From the NCBI GenBank assembly GCA_928721915.1, contig CAKMVZ010000005.1, positions 1 to 64,000 of the forward strand: a stretch of 64,000 nucleotides of DNA, in the 5' to 3' direction. A program made the position numbers and the translations under genes. Below are positions 1 to 9,173 of the stretch, piece after piece. Below the pieces are notes generated by a model. The model was not told the DNA's origin. It worked only from the letters and a program-made list of their open reading frames with translations, and ran no database searches. Every line of letters starts with the position of its first letter. The first letter of the stretch is position 1. Source of the DNA: an uncultured Clostridia bacterium (GTDB lineage Bacteria; Bacillota; Clostridia; TANB77; CAG-508).

Positions 1-246
1 TATACTGAAATTCAAGTTGATAAATTAACAAAAGATGTAAAAGAAATGTATAGTAGTGTAAACTATCCAAGTAAAAGGAATAAATTCTTTGAGGATATAA
101 ATAAATTATTAGAAAGAGATTTCTTTGAAAAATATTTTCCTAATAATTTAAAGGCAAAAACAGAAAAATCTATTAGGGTTATATTAGTTAAGACGGGATT
201 ATATAAGAGAATAAAAGTATTAGCTAAGAAAATCTTAGGAAAATAA
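1..246 (+). CDS. 3' end of an unidentified gene (partial)
   Basis: The frame is open from base 1 to a TAA at 244-246, so this is the last 81 codons of a gene that starts upstream; the ATG at 46 is probably internal. The visible tail is basic (many Lys and Arg) with no motif I can assign. Position just before an exopolysaccharide glycosyltransferase suggests a polysaccharide-locus gene. A C-terminal tail of the F420-hydrogenase-beta-like proteins common in such loci is a guess only. Confidence 0.6.
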   Translation, partial: YTEIQVDKLTKDVKEMYSSVNYPSKRNKFFEDINKLLERDFFEKYFPNNLKAKTEKSIRVILVKTGLYKRIKVLAKKILGK

Positions 247-271
247 TTAAAAGAATGTTGGTGAAATTTAT

Positions 272-1423
272 ATGACAAAAATTTTATATTTTATAGATAG
301 GATGCTTTTAGGTGGAATACAAAATTTAGTTTTAAGTTGGGTTTCGAGATTTGATAAAGAAAAAATACATGTAGATTTTCTTCTTTTAGATGATGGAAAA
401 GAGTATAAATTAGAAAATTCTTTAAAAGAACTTGGGTGTAATGTTTATAAATTAACTGGAATTTGGGTAAAAAATCCTATTGATTTTATAAAAGAATCTA
501 AAGCGTTAGATTGCTTTTTTAAAGAACATCATAATTATAAAATAATTCATCTACATTCTACAAGTAAAAATTATTTAGTGTTAAAATATGCTAAAAAATA
601 TGGTATCCCAGTAAGGATTGCTCATTCACATAATATAGACTTTCAAACTAAAAATCCAATAAAAAAAATAGTAGGTAATATTTTTAAAATTAATTTAAAA
701 AAATATGCGACAGATTATTTTGCATGCTCTAAAAAAGCTGGAAAGTGGCTATTCGGAGAAAAAATTATAAATTCAGATAAATTTAAAGTCATACATAATG
801 CAATAGATTATGATAAATTTAAATTTGATGAAAATAAAAGAAAAGAAATAAGAGAAGAATTAAATATAAAAGATGATGAAATTGTTGTAGGACATGTTGG
901 AAGATTTTCAAATCAAAAAAATCATGAGTTTTTAATAGATATTTTTGCAGAGTTATATAAGAAAAATGATAAATTTAAACTTTTATTAATAGGAACAGGA
1001 GAAACAGAAGAATTAATAAAAGAAAAAGTTAAAAAATTAAATATTGAAAATAGAGTTATTTTTTTGGGATTTAAAGAAGATGTTAGCAAATATTATAATG
1101 CTATGGATTTATTTTTATTTCCATCAAAATTTGAAGGCTTAGGAATAACTTTAATTGAGGCTCAAGCTAATGGATTAATATGTTTTACTTCAAAGGATGT
1201 TGTACCAGAAGAGGCAAAACTAAGTGATAATTTACATTTTATAGAACTTAATAGATCTGATGAGATGTGGGCAGAAGAAATCTTAAAATATAATTTGAGT
1301 AGAATTTCATGTAAGAATGAATTTATAGAAAATAAATATTTAATTTGTGATATTGTTTATGAATTAGAAAATAAATATATTAGTTTAACAAAAAATAATG
1401 GTGAGTTAAATGGAAAATATTGA
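272..1423 (+). CDS. GT4-family glycosyltransferase (exopolysaccharide)
   Basis: 383 aa, normal length for a GT-B fold retaining glycosyltransferase that moves a sugar from a nucleotide donor to a lipid-linked glycan at the cytoplasmic membrane face. The N-terminal acceptor domain has the glycine-rich LLGGIQN motif (residues 12-18). The C-terminal donor domain shows VGHVGRFSNQKNHEF and the EX7E element in FEGLGITLIEAQ. Weak SD upstream of ATG. It overlaps the next gene by 14 bases, so the two are translationally coupled. Sugar specificity cannot be read from sequence. Confidence 0.9.
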   Translation: MTKILYFIDRMLLGGIQNLVLSWVSRFDKEKIHVDFLLLDDGKEYKLENSLKELGCNVYKLTGIWVKNPIDFIKESKALDCFFKEHHNYKIIHLHSTSKNYLVLKYAKKYGIPVRIAHSHNIDFQTKNPIKKIVGNIFKINLKKYATDYFACSKKAGKWLFGEKIINSDKFKVIHNAIDYDKFKFDENKRKEIREELNIKDDEIVVGHVGRFSNQKNHEFLIDIFAELYKKNDKFKLLLIGTGETEELIKEKVKKLNIENRVIFLGFKEDVSKYYNAMDLFLFPSKFEGLGITLIEAQANGLICFTSKDVVPEEAKLSDNLHFIELNRSDEMWAEEILKYNLSRISCKNEFIENKYLICDIVYELENKYISLTKNNGELNGKY

Positions 1424-2492
1424 AGATAAAAATATGAATTTGGTAGAAAAATTATTAATTTTTTTTATCATTTTATTTAAATATTTAATTACATATGGAG
1501 TTTCAAAAAAATTTTTATCAGTATATCTTTTCATATTGATTGTTGTAGCATTAGTGGATTTATTTAGAAAAAAAGTTTATTTAAAAGAAATAAAATCAAT
1601 ATTAATTTTTGGAATAATTTCTATTTATTTTGTCTTATTTTATTTTGAACAAAATTTTGTTATATCATTTATTTTGGCTTTGATATGTCTTAGAAGAAAT
1701 GATAGAGAATTTATAAAAATATTTTTTATAAGTTCTACAGCTTGTTTTTTATTTTCACTATTGTTAGACAGTATAAATGTAACAAATTCTGGTAAGATGA
1801 TTAGAATAGTAGATGGTGTTACAAATATTAGATATAACTTGGGATTTACACATCCAAACGAAGTATTTTTGTTTTTTTTACCAATAGTTTTAAGTGGATT
1901 TTATCTTTTTTCTAAAAATGAGGTTTTTTATGTAGTAGCTTTTATTGCATCTGTTATATTATATGAAATAACTGATTGCAGAACAGGTTTTTATGTTATT
2001 ATAATATTTTTTGTTTTAGTACTATTAAGAAAAATTTTTAAAAATAAATATATCAAAAAGGTTATTCCTATAGTGTTTTTATTATTTACAATTTGTTCTA
2101 TATTATTAGCTGTTTTTTTTGGTGATAATCGAACAAATATAATTTCTAGGTTATTAAGTGGAAGACCATTTTTTTGGGATTATTATATTGAAAATGGTAC
2201 AATGTTTACTTTTTTAGGAAATAACCGAGTTAGTAATATGTTTTTAGATAATTTTTATTTGTACTTATTAGTGCAATTAGGAATTATAGGATATTTAATA
2301 TATTTTGTGATTTATTATAGTTCCTTAAAAAAATTATCTAATAATTATAAATATTTAATTATTGCAACAGTATTTTTGATATATGGTTTATTTGAAGCTA
2401 ATGTAATTATAGGAAGTATACAATTTTTATTTGCTATACAGATAAAGTCTATTATTGAAAATAAATTAGATGAAAAAGAAAAGTTAAATTAA
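1410..2492 (+). CDS. Polysaccharide polymerase-like multispanning membrane protein
   Basis: 360 aa with about ten hydrophobic segments, and a larger outside loop near residues 245-275. The topology and locus fit a Wzy/EpsG-type O-antigen or exopolysaccharide polymerase, which joins repeat units on the outer face of the membrane. The HPNE-containing segment around residues 148-152 and the RTGFY segment near 192-196 resemble the O-antigen ligase/polymerase superfamily. Its start overlaps the end of the glycosyltransferase. Family identity is inferred from topology and context. Confidence 0.7.
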   Translation: MENIEDKNMNLVEKLLIFFIILFKYLITYGVSKKFLSVYLFILIVVALVDLFRKKVYLKEIKSILIFGIISIYFVLFYFEQNFVISFILALICLRRNDREFIKIFFISSTACFLFSLLLDSINVTNSGKMIRIVDGVTNIRYNLGFTHPNEVFLFFLPIVLSGFYLFSKNEVFYVVAFIASVILYEITDCRTGFYVIIIFFVLVLLRKIFKNKYIKKVIPIVFLLFTICSILLAVFFGDNRTNIISRLLSGRPFFWDYYIENGTMFTFLGNNRVSNMFLDNFYLYLLVQLGIIGYLIYFVIYYSSLKKLSNNYKYLIIATVFLIYGLFEANVIIGSIQFLFAIQIKSIIENKLDEKEKLN

Positions 2493-2523
2493 ATATTTAA
2501 AGGTATATAAAGGAGAGTATAAC

Positions 2524-2653
2524 TTGAAAGAAACAGTTTTAATTTCAATTATTATCCTATATATAAAGTAGAAAAATATATAGATAGGTGTAAAGATAGT
2601 ATTTTAAATCAAACTTATAGAAATTTAGAAATTATATTAATAGATGATGGACG
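2524..2653 (+). pseudogene. Remnant of a GT2 glycosyltransferase N-terminus
   Basis: A TTG start after a good SD (GGAG at 2512-2515) leads into a sequence matching the first 40 residues of the GT2 gene at 4452: VEKYI, SILNQTY, NLEII and DDG are recognisable. One base is missing near 2557, so the frame switches, and homology stops abruptly after the DDG at about 2650. This is a decayed, truncated copy. The break is an ordinary deletion, not the CGG-linked shift seen elsewhere. Confidence 0.8.
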
Positions 2654-2751
2654 TTTCACATATAATTGTTGAAAATTTTGTATAAATATACTTTTATAGT
2701 TTAATTTTAAGATTTTTATTACTGTAAAATAATTAATTATGGGGTTATATT

Positions 2752-3249
2752 ATGAATTTAATTTATAAAATTATTAATAAAATAAAATATTGGAAAGATA
2801 TTTTATTATCTAGTATTTATTATAATAAAAATAAAAATCAATTTGATATTGATTTTTATACAGATAAAGAAGTAGTAGATAAAATTTTGAATGAAAAGTG
2901 TAGTTTAGCTAGATTTGGTGGTGGAGAATTTAAGTGGATTTTAAATGTGAAACAAAATAGTTTTCAAGATAATCGTGAGGAAATGGCTGTTAGATTAAAA
3001 GAGATTTTAAATTCTAATAATGATAAGATTATTATAGGTGTTCCATATGCCTTAAAAGATATTTCTAAGTATACAAGAAAATTTTGGAAACTATTTCTAT
3101 ATCGTTATGGAAATCAAGTAAAGAATTTTTTAATATTAAAAAAATATGCAAATACAGCAATAACAAGATTTTATATTAATTTAAAAGACAAAACAAAAAG
3201 TCCTTTAAAAGTAAGTAATTTAAAAAGGCTATGGAAGAAGAAGGAATAG
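2752..3249 (+). CDS. Truncated GT-D (DUF1792-like) glycosyltransferase
   Basis: 165 aa. ARFGGGEFKWI (residues about 53-63) and the following SFQ and RLKEIL segments resemble the DUF1792/GT-D glycosyltransferase family first described in streptococcal adhesin glycosylation, where a DxE/GxGE-type motif binds the nucleotide sugar. Family members are about 100 residues longer; this one stops after ITRFYINLK plus an unrelated basic tail, so it has lost its C-terminus. Bases 3215-3292 carry a short open frame that looks like the tail of another lost gene, consistent with a deletion junction. Probably non-functional. Confidence 0.55.
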   Translation: MNLIYKIINKIKYWKDILLSSIYYNKNKNQFDIDFYTDKEVVDKILNEKCSLARFGGGEFKWILNVKQNSFQDNREEMAVRLKEILNSNNDKIIIGVPYALKDISKYTRKFWKLFLYRYGNQVKNFLILKKYANTAITRFYINLKDKTKSPLKVSNLKRLWKKKE

Positions 3250-3315
3250 TAAACGAAGAATATGAAAAAAGCATTATAAAAATAGTTAAGTAAAATAGTA
3301 GTAAGGGTTATTTGA

Positions 3316-4443
3316 ATGAAAAAAATAAAAATTTTATTAAGTGGGTTGTCTAAAAATATTGGTGGAATAGAGACATATATTATAAATATGTATAAAAACA
3401 TTAATAATGAAAAATTTGAAATATCTTTTTTAATATTTAAAGGGGATAAAGTTTGCTTTTATGATGAATTAAAACAAAATGGAGCTAAATTTTTTAAAAT
3501 TGAAAAAAGAACAAAAAATTATTTTAAATTTATATCAGATTTAAAAAAGGTTTTTAAAGAAAATGAATTTGATTATATACATTTTAATTTAGTTGATTTT
3601 AGCTGCTTTGAAAGAATTTTGATTGCAAGAAAATATTCAAAAGCTAAAATAATTATACATTCTCATATTGCAAGTAATGTTTCTATGAAGAAAAAAACAA
3701 ATTTTTTAAGTAAAATAGGCGAATATTTTATAAAAAAATATGAAAATGACTATATAAAGATTGCTTGTTCAAAATTAGCAGGTGATTATATGTTTAAAAA
3801 TTTTAAAAATAAAGATTATTTTATTTTTAATAATTCAATAGATGTTTCAAAATTTAAGTTTAATTCTAAAATTAGAGAAGAAAAAAGAAAAGAATTAGGA
3901 ATAAAAGCAAATTCAATATTAATAGGAAATGTTGGAAGATTTGTAGAGCAAAAAAACCATAAATTATTAATTGAAATTTTTAATAGATTGAATAAAGAAT
4001 TTTCTAATATTGAACTAATTCTAGTTGGAGATGGAGTACTTAAGAAAGAGATTGAAGATGTTGTAAAAAAATATAATTTACAAACTAAAGTAAAATTTTT
4101 AGGTTTAAGAAATGATGTAAATGAATTAATGCAAGCAATGGATGTTTTTATGATGTTTTCGAAATATGAAGGACTTCCTTTTGTAATAATAGAGGCTCAA
4201 GCTTCAGGACTACCATGTTATTTATCAAATACAATATCAAATGAAGTTAAATTACTTGACAATACTTTGTTTTTTGATATAAATAATATAGGTAATTTAT
4301 TTAACTGTATTTTAACAAACTTAAAAAAAAGCAAAGATATAAATAGAGTAGAGCAGAGTAAAATTGTTATGAAAAGCAAATATAATATTGAAATAGAAAT
4401 AAAGAAAATAGAAAATTTTTATATAGATAATTTAAAAAAATAG
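3316..4443 (+). CDS. GT4-family glycosyltransferase (exopolysaccharide)
   Basis: 375 aa, paralogous to the gene at 272. The N-terminal domain has SKNIGGIETYI (residues 13-23). The donor domain has IGNVGRFVEQKNHKLL and an EX7E element in YEGLPFVIIEAQASG. Cytoplasmic, membrane-associated; adds one sugar of the repeat unit. It is followed after 8 bases by the GT2 gene, so co-translation is likely. Donor and acceptor are unknown. Confidence 0.9.
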   Translation: MKKIKILLSGLSKNIGGIETYIINMYKNINNEKFEISFLIFKGDKVCFYDELKQNGAKFFKIEKRTKNYFKFISDLKKVFKENEFDYIHFNLVDFSCFERILIARKYSKAKIIIHSHIASNVSMKKKTNFLSKIGEYFIKKYENDYIKIACSKLAGDYMFKNFKNKDYFIFNNSIDVSKFKFNSKIREEKRKELGIKANSILIGNVGRFVEQKNHKLLIEIFNRLNKEFSNIELILVGDGVLKKEIEDVVKKYNLQTKVKFLGLRNDVNELMQAMDVFMMFSKYEGLPFVIIEAQASGLPCYLSNTISNEVKLLDNTLFFDINNIGNLFNCILTNLKKSKDINRVEQSKIVMKSKYNIEIEIKKIENFYIDNLKK

Positions 4444-4451
4444 GGGAGAAA

Positions 4452-5414
4452 ATGGATAATATAAATTTAATAAGTATTGTAGTTCCTATTTATAAGGTAG
4501 AAAAATATATAAATAAATGTATAGAAAGTATCTTAAATCAAACATATAAAAATTTAGAAATAATATTAGTAGATGATGGTTCACCAGATAATTGTGGTAA
4601 AATTGCGGACGAATATGCTAAAAAAGATAATAGGATAAAAGTGATACATAAGCAAAATGGAGGATTGTCAGATGCTAGAAATGCCGGAATTGATATTGCA
4701 AAAGGAAAATACATAGGTTTTGTTGATTCAGATGATTATATCGAAAAAGATATGTATGAATATTTGATAAATCTTATAAATGAAAATAATTCTGATATTT
4801 CAATATGTGATTTTAAATACATTTATGAAGATGAGACAGTAAAAAGAAATAAAGAACAAAAAGTTCAAAATATTACTTTAAATAAAAAAGAAGCACTTAT
4901 AGAATTACTTGGTAATAAAATTGGTAATTATGCTTGGAATAAATTATATAAAGCAGAGCTATTTAAAGAGGTTAGATATCCTGTTGGCAGAAAGATGGAA
5001 GATTATGGAACTACTTATAAATTATTTGATTTATCAAATAGAATATCTTTAGGAAGTGAAAAAAAATATAATTATTTACAAAGAAATGATAGTATTTTAC
5101 ATGATAAAGAATCATCATTTTATATAGATTTTTATGAAATGACTTATGAAAGATATAAGTTTATAAAAAATAAATACTCAGATATTATTGAAAATGATAT
5201 AGATATGGTAAATAAAATATTAACTTTGTTTATTAAAAAAGATGAAAAAATAGAAGCATTTATTAATCAAAATAAAAGTGAAATTAAGAGTATTTTTAAA
5301 TCAATAACAAAAGATAAAGAATTTAAAAAATTTATAGATAAAAAAATGAAAATAAAATTGATGATTTTTAAATTAAATAAAAAATTATTTAAATTATTAA
5401 GTACTAAAATTTAA
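4452..5414 (+). CDS. GT2-family (GT-A) glycosyltransferase
   Basis: 320 aa. Typical GT-A start: SIVVPIYKVEKYI, then SILNQTY, VDDGSPD (nucleotide binding), GGLSDARNAG and the metal-binding DSDD near residue 93. The C-terminal half is Lys-rich and variable. It is the intact relative of the remnant at 2524 and probably adds a sugar to the same exopolysaccharide repeat unit. RBS GGGGAG precedes ATG by 5 bases. Confidence 0.9.
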   Translation: MDNINLISIVVPIYKVEKYINKCIESILNQTYKNLEIILVDDGSPDNCGKIADEYAKKDNRIKVIHKQNGGLSDARNAGIDIAKGKYIGFVDSDDYIEKDMYEYLINLINENNSDISICDFKYIYEDETVKRNKEQKVQNITLNKKEALIELLGNKIGNYAWNKLYKAELFKEVRYPVGRKMEDYGTTYKLFDLSNRISLGSEKKYNYLQRNDSILHDKESSFYIDFYEMTYERYKFIKNKYSDIIENDIDMVNKILTLFIKKDEKIEAFINQNKSEIKSIFKSITKDKEFKKFIDKKMKIKLMIFKLNKKLFKLLSTKI

Positions 5415-5445
5415 TATGAGATAGTTTATAAATTAGGAGATTTTT

Positions 5446-6504
5446 ATGAAAAAAATAAAAATTATTTTAAAATATTTTATTAAAGAAAAATTAAGAAGCA
5501 TTAAGTATAGATTTAAAAGCGAAAAAATAAATTTAGATGAAAATACAAAAAAAGCTTTTATTTTTTTAGCTGCTGATTATGGTAATATTGGAGATATTGC
5601 AATTACATATGCTCAAAAAGAATTTTTAAAAGATTGCTTGAAAAACTATCAAATTATAGAAATAAATTTGCATGATACATATAAATATTTATATTTTTTA
5701 AAGAAAAATATAAATAAAGATGATATATTAACTATTATTGGTGGTGGAAATTTAACTAATAGATATGACTATTTTGAAGAGTTAAGAAGAATTGTTATAA
5801 AAAATTTTAAAAATAATAAAATTATATCATTTCCACAAACAATTGAGTTTACAGATGATTATTTTGGTCAAATATCTAAAAGAAGGAGTCAAAAAATATA
5901 TTCTAAAAATAGAAATTTAATAATTTTTGCAAGAGAGAAGAAATCTTTTGAGAATATGAAAGAAACTTTTCCTAAAAATAAAGTTTTACTATGTCCTGAT
6001 ATAGTTATGTACTTAAAGGAAAAATTAAATATTAAAAAAGAAAAAAGAGAAAAAATAGGCATATGTTTAAGAGATGATAAAGAAAAAGCAATTAACTCAG
6101 ATATAGTTAAAGAAAAAATAATTAAAAAATGTGGTAAAGAAAATATTGCTTATATGTCAACTCACACAGGAGATGAAAATTATAAACAAGAAAAAAGAGA
6201 TAAATATTTTAAAGATTTATTAGAAGAAATAAGTAAAAAAGAATTTTTTGTAACTGATAGATTACATGGGATGATATTTTGTTATTTAACAAATACACCA
6301 TGTTTAGCTTTTGATAATGATAATCATAAAGTTAAAGAAACTTATGATTTGTGGCTTAAAGATTGTGAATTTATAAAATTAGTAAGTAATAATGAAATTA
6401 ATGACATTGATAAATTTATTGAAGAAATAAAAACTATAAAAATAAATAATATAAATTTAAAAGATAAATTTGATAATTTAAAGAAAGCTATAATGGAGAG
6501 ATAG
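5446..6504 (+). CDS. Polysaccharide pyruvyl transferase family protein
   Basis: 352 aa. The DYGNIGDIAI segment (about residues 44-53), IIGGGNLTNRY and the C-terminal FVTDRLHGMIF match the polysaccharide pyruvyl transferase family (CsaB/EpsO/WcaK type), which puts ketal pyruvate on sugars using phosphoenolpyruvate. RBS TAGGAG upstream. The radical SAM gene follows with one base between stop and start, so the two are coupled. Confidence 0.85.
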   Translation: MKKIKIILKYFIKEKLRSIKYRFKSEKINLDENTKKAFIFLAADYGNIGDIAITYAQKEFLKDCLKNYQIIEINLHDTYKYLYFLKKNINKDDILTIIGGGNLTNRYDYFEELRRIVIKNFKNNKIISFPQTIEFTDDYFGQISKRRSQKIYSKNRNLIIFAREKKSFENMKETFPKNKVLLCPDIVMYLKEKLNIKKEKREKIGICLRDDKEKAINSDIVKEKIIKKCGKENIAYMSTHTGDENYKQEKRDKYFKDLLEEISKKEFFVTDRLHGMIFCYLTNTPCLAFDNDNHKVKETYDLWLKDCEFIKLVSNNEINDIDKFIEEIKTIKINNINLKDKFDNLKKAIMER

Positions 6505-6505
6505 A

Positions 6506-7597
6506 ATGGAAAAAATTAAAAGATTTATTGAATGTTTATTACCCGTTACTGCATGTAATTTGAAATGCAGTTATTGTTATGTAATACAAAGAGATAATAG
6601 AAAACTTGAAATTCCTAAATTACAATATTCACCAGAAATCATAGGACAGGCATTAAGAAAGGAAAGATTTGGAGGAACTTGTTATTTTAGTATATGTGGT
6701 GCGGGGGAAACTTTAGTTCCAGATTATACAGTTTCTATTGCAAGAGAAATTTTAAAGCAGGGTCATTTTGTTAATATTACTACAAATGGAACATTAAATA
6801 AAAGATTTGATGAATTGATAAGTTTAAATAAAGAATTGTTGAAAAGATTAAATATTTCATTTTCATTTCATTATCTTGAGTTAAAAAGATTAAATAAAAT
6901 GGATGATTTTTTTAATAATATAAAAAAATGTAGAGAAAATGGAATATCATTTGTTTTACAGATAAATTTGTGTGATGAATATATGCCATATATTGATGAT
7001 ATAAAAAATATTTGTATGGAAAAAGTAGGCGCTTATCCTCAAGTTGCACTTACTAGAAAAGAAGATACATCATTAAACAATATAGAGATTTTAACAGATA
7101 AGACAGAAGAAGAATATATAAATGATGGAAAGAAATTTAAATCTCCACTATTTGATTTTACTGTTAAAAATTTTAATATCAAAAGAAAAGAGTTTTGTTA
7201 TGCAGGAGATTGGGCTTTTAATTTAAATTTACAAACAGGAAGATTGAATAAGTGCTATGCAATGCCATTGGCACAAAATATTTTCAAAGATATAGATAAA
7301 CCTATAAAGTTTGAAGCAATTGGAAATAATTGTCAGAGCAGATACTGCTTTAATTCTAGCCATTTTATGTCTTTTGGAGTTATTCCAGAGATAGAGACAC
7401 CGACATATGGTGAATTAAGAAATAGAAAAGAAGCAAATTGGTATGCTTCACAAGAGATTATTGATGGATTCAATTCTAAATTAAATGAAAGTAATCAAGA
7501 ATATTCTAAAGCAAAGAAAATAAGAGTTAATTTAAAAAATAAATCTATAATATTGATTGCTAAAATAACAAAGAAATTAAGGAGTAAATTTAAGTAA
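6506..7597 (+). CDS. Radical SAM protein with C-terminal cysteine cluster
   Basis: 363 aa. The [4Fe-4S]/SAM motif CNLKCSYC sits at residues 17-24. A second group of cysteines near the C-terminus (FCYAGDW, NKCYAMP, NCQSRYCFN) looks like a SPASM/Twitch-type auxiliary cluster. Such enzymes modify peptides or small molecules by radical chemistry. It sits between a pyruvyl transferase and a flippase, so it may act on the glycan, a lipid carrier or a co-transported peptide; the substrate is not visible. Its stop overlaps the next ATG by one base. Confidence 0.8.
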   Translation: MEKIKRFIECLLPVTACNLKCSYCYVIQRDNRKLEIPKLQYSPEIIGQALRKERFGGTCYFSICGAGETLVPDYTVSIAREILKQGHFVNITTNGTLNKRFDELISLNKELLKRLNISFSFHYLELKRLNKMDDFFNNIKKCRENGISFVLQINLCDEYMPYIDDIKNICMEKVGAYPQVALTRKEDTSLNNIEILTDKTEEEYINDGKKFKSPLFDFTVKNFNIKRKEFCYAGDWAFNLNLQTGRLNKCYAMPLAQNIFKDIDKPIKFEAIGNNCQSRYCFNSSHFMSFGVIPEIETPTYGELRNRKEANWYASQEIIDGFNSKLNESNQEYSKAKKIRVNLKNKSIILIAKITKKLRSKFK

Positions 7598-9126
7598 TGA
7601 CTGAAAGCAGAACAAAAAATTCATTAAAAAATATAATAATAAATAATATTTATCAATTTTTAAATATAATATTAAGTTTTGCATCTAGGACAATTTTTAT
7701 AAAAACTTTAGGTGAAAATTTTCTTGGTCTTAATGGTCTATTTACAAATATATTATCAGTTCTTTCTTTAGCAGAACTTGGTATAGGTACAGCTATGGTT
7801 TACAGTATGTATAAGCCAATTTCTGAAAATAATGAAGAAAAATTAACGCAATTGATAGGATATTATAAAGTATTATATAGAAGAATTGCTATTATAGTTT
7901 TAATTTTAGGTATACTTATATTACCAATACTACCATATATTGTAAATTTAGATACAGATATTGGAAATATACAAATTTATTATTTATTATACTTATTAAA
8001 TTCTGTATTTTCATATTTATTATTATATAAAAGTTCAATTATTACTGCTAGCCAGAAAGAATATTTAATAAAAAAATATGATATAGCGTTTTTATTAATA
8101 AAAACAACACTTCAAATTTTAGTACTATTATTTTTAAAAAGTTTTATATTATATTTAATTGTTCAAATTTTAACTACTCTTTTGACTAATATTTTAAAAT
8201 CTAAAAAAGCTGAAAAACTATATAGCTTTATAAAAGAAAAGAAAGAGTTACCAAATGAAGATAAAAAAGAAATTTGGAAAAATATAAAATCTTTGTTATA
8301 TTATCAAATAGGGAATGTTTTATTAAATAATACAGATAATATACTTATTTCTGTAATATTAGGAACAGTATTAGTTGGACATTATTCAAATTATAGTATG
8401 ATTGTTATGTCTGTTTCTACATTTACAGCTTTAATTTTTACGTCTTTACAATCTAGTTTGGGAAATTTTAATGTAAATAGTAATAATGATGAAAAATATA
8501 ATATTTATAAAATATTAACTTTTATGGCTTTTATTATATATAGTTTTTGTTCTATAAGTATGCTTATTTTATTTCAAGATTTTATTACTCTTTGGATAGG
8601 AAAAGAGTATTTATTAGAAACTAAAGTTTTAATAGTTATAGTGATAAATTATTATATAACAGGAATTTTATATCCAAATTGGTGTTATCGTTATACAACA
8701 GATTTATTTAATAGAGCTAAATATATTATGATACTTTGCGCAATACTTAATATAGTGTTATCAATTATTTTAGGATTTACAAGTGGTTTATTTGGAATTC
8801 TATTAGCTACAGGTCTTTCAAGATTAATTACAACTTTTTGGTATGAACCATATATTATGTATAAAAATATATTTAATAAAAAATTAAAAGATTATTTTTT
8901 AAATCAGCTTAAATATATATTAATATTTATTATTATAAGTTTTATTATTTATAAAATTTGTAGCTATATTATTTTAAGCAATTTATTTATTCAAATTATA
9001 TTAAAAGAATTTGCTTCTATTATTATAATTTGTGCTATTTATTGGATTATGTTTAGAAAATCACAAGAGTACATATTTTTAAAAGAAAAAATAATAAATA
9101 TTTTTAAAAGAAAAGAAGTAAATTAA
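7597..9126 (+). CDS. Polysaccharide flippase (Wzx/MOP family)
   Basis: 509 aa with about 12-14 membrane segments. The start SRTKNSLKNIIINNIYQFLN, ASRTIFIKTLG and the FLGLNGLFTNILS block are characteristic of MOP-superfamily exporters that flip undecaprenyl-linked repeat units across the membrane. ATG overlaps the previous TAA. A paralogue follows at 9174. Confidence 0.88.
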   Translation: MTESRTKNSLKNIIINNIYQFLNIILSFASRTIFIKTLGENFLGLNGLFTNILSVLSLAELGIGTAMVYSMYKPISENNEEKLTQLIGYYKVLYRRIAIIVLILGILILPILPYIVNLDTDIGNIQIYYLLYLLNSVFSYLLLYKSSIITASQKEYLIKKYDIAFLLIKTTLQILVLLFLKSFILYLIVQILTTLLTNILKSKKAEKLYSFIKEKKELPNEDKKEIWKNIKSLLYYQIGNVLLNNTDNILISVILGTVLVGHYSNYSMIVMSVSTFTALIFTSLQSSLGNFNVNSNNDEKYNIYKILTFMAFIIYSFCSISMLILFQDFITLWIGKEYLLETKVLIVIVINYYITGILYPNWCYRYTTDLFNRAKYIMILCAILNIVLSIILGFTSGLFGILLATGLSRLITTFWYEPYIMYKNIFNKKLKDYFLNQLKYILIFIIISFIIYKICSYIILSNLFIQIILKEFASIIIICAIYWIMFRKSQEYIFLKEKIINIFKRKEVN

Positions 9127-9173
9127 GTGTATTAAAGGAGAAACTTAGCTGTTTTGCTAATATTTTATTAAAT

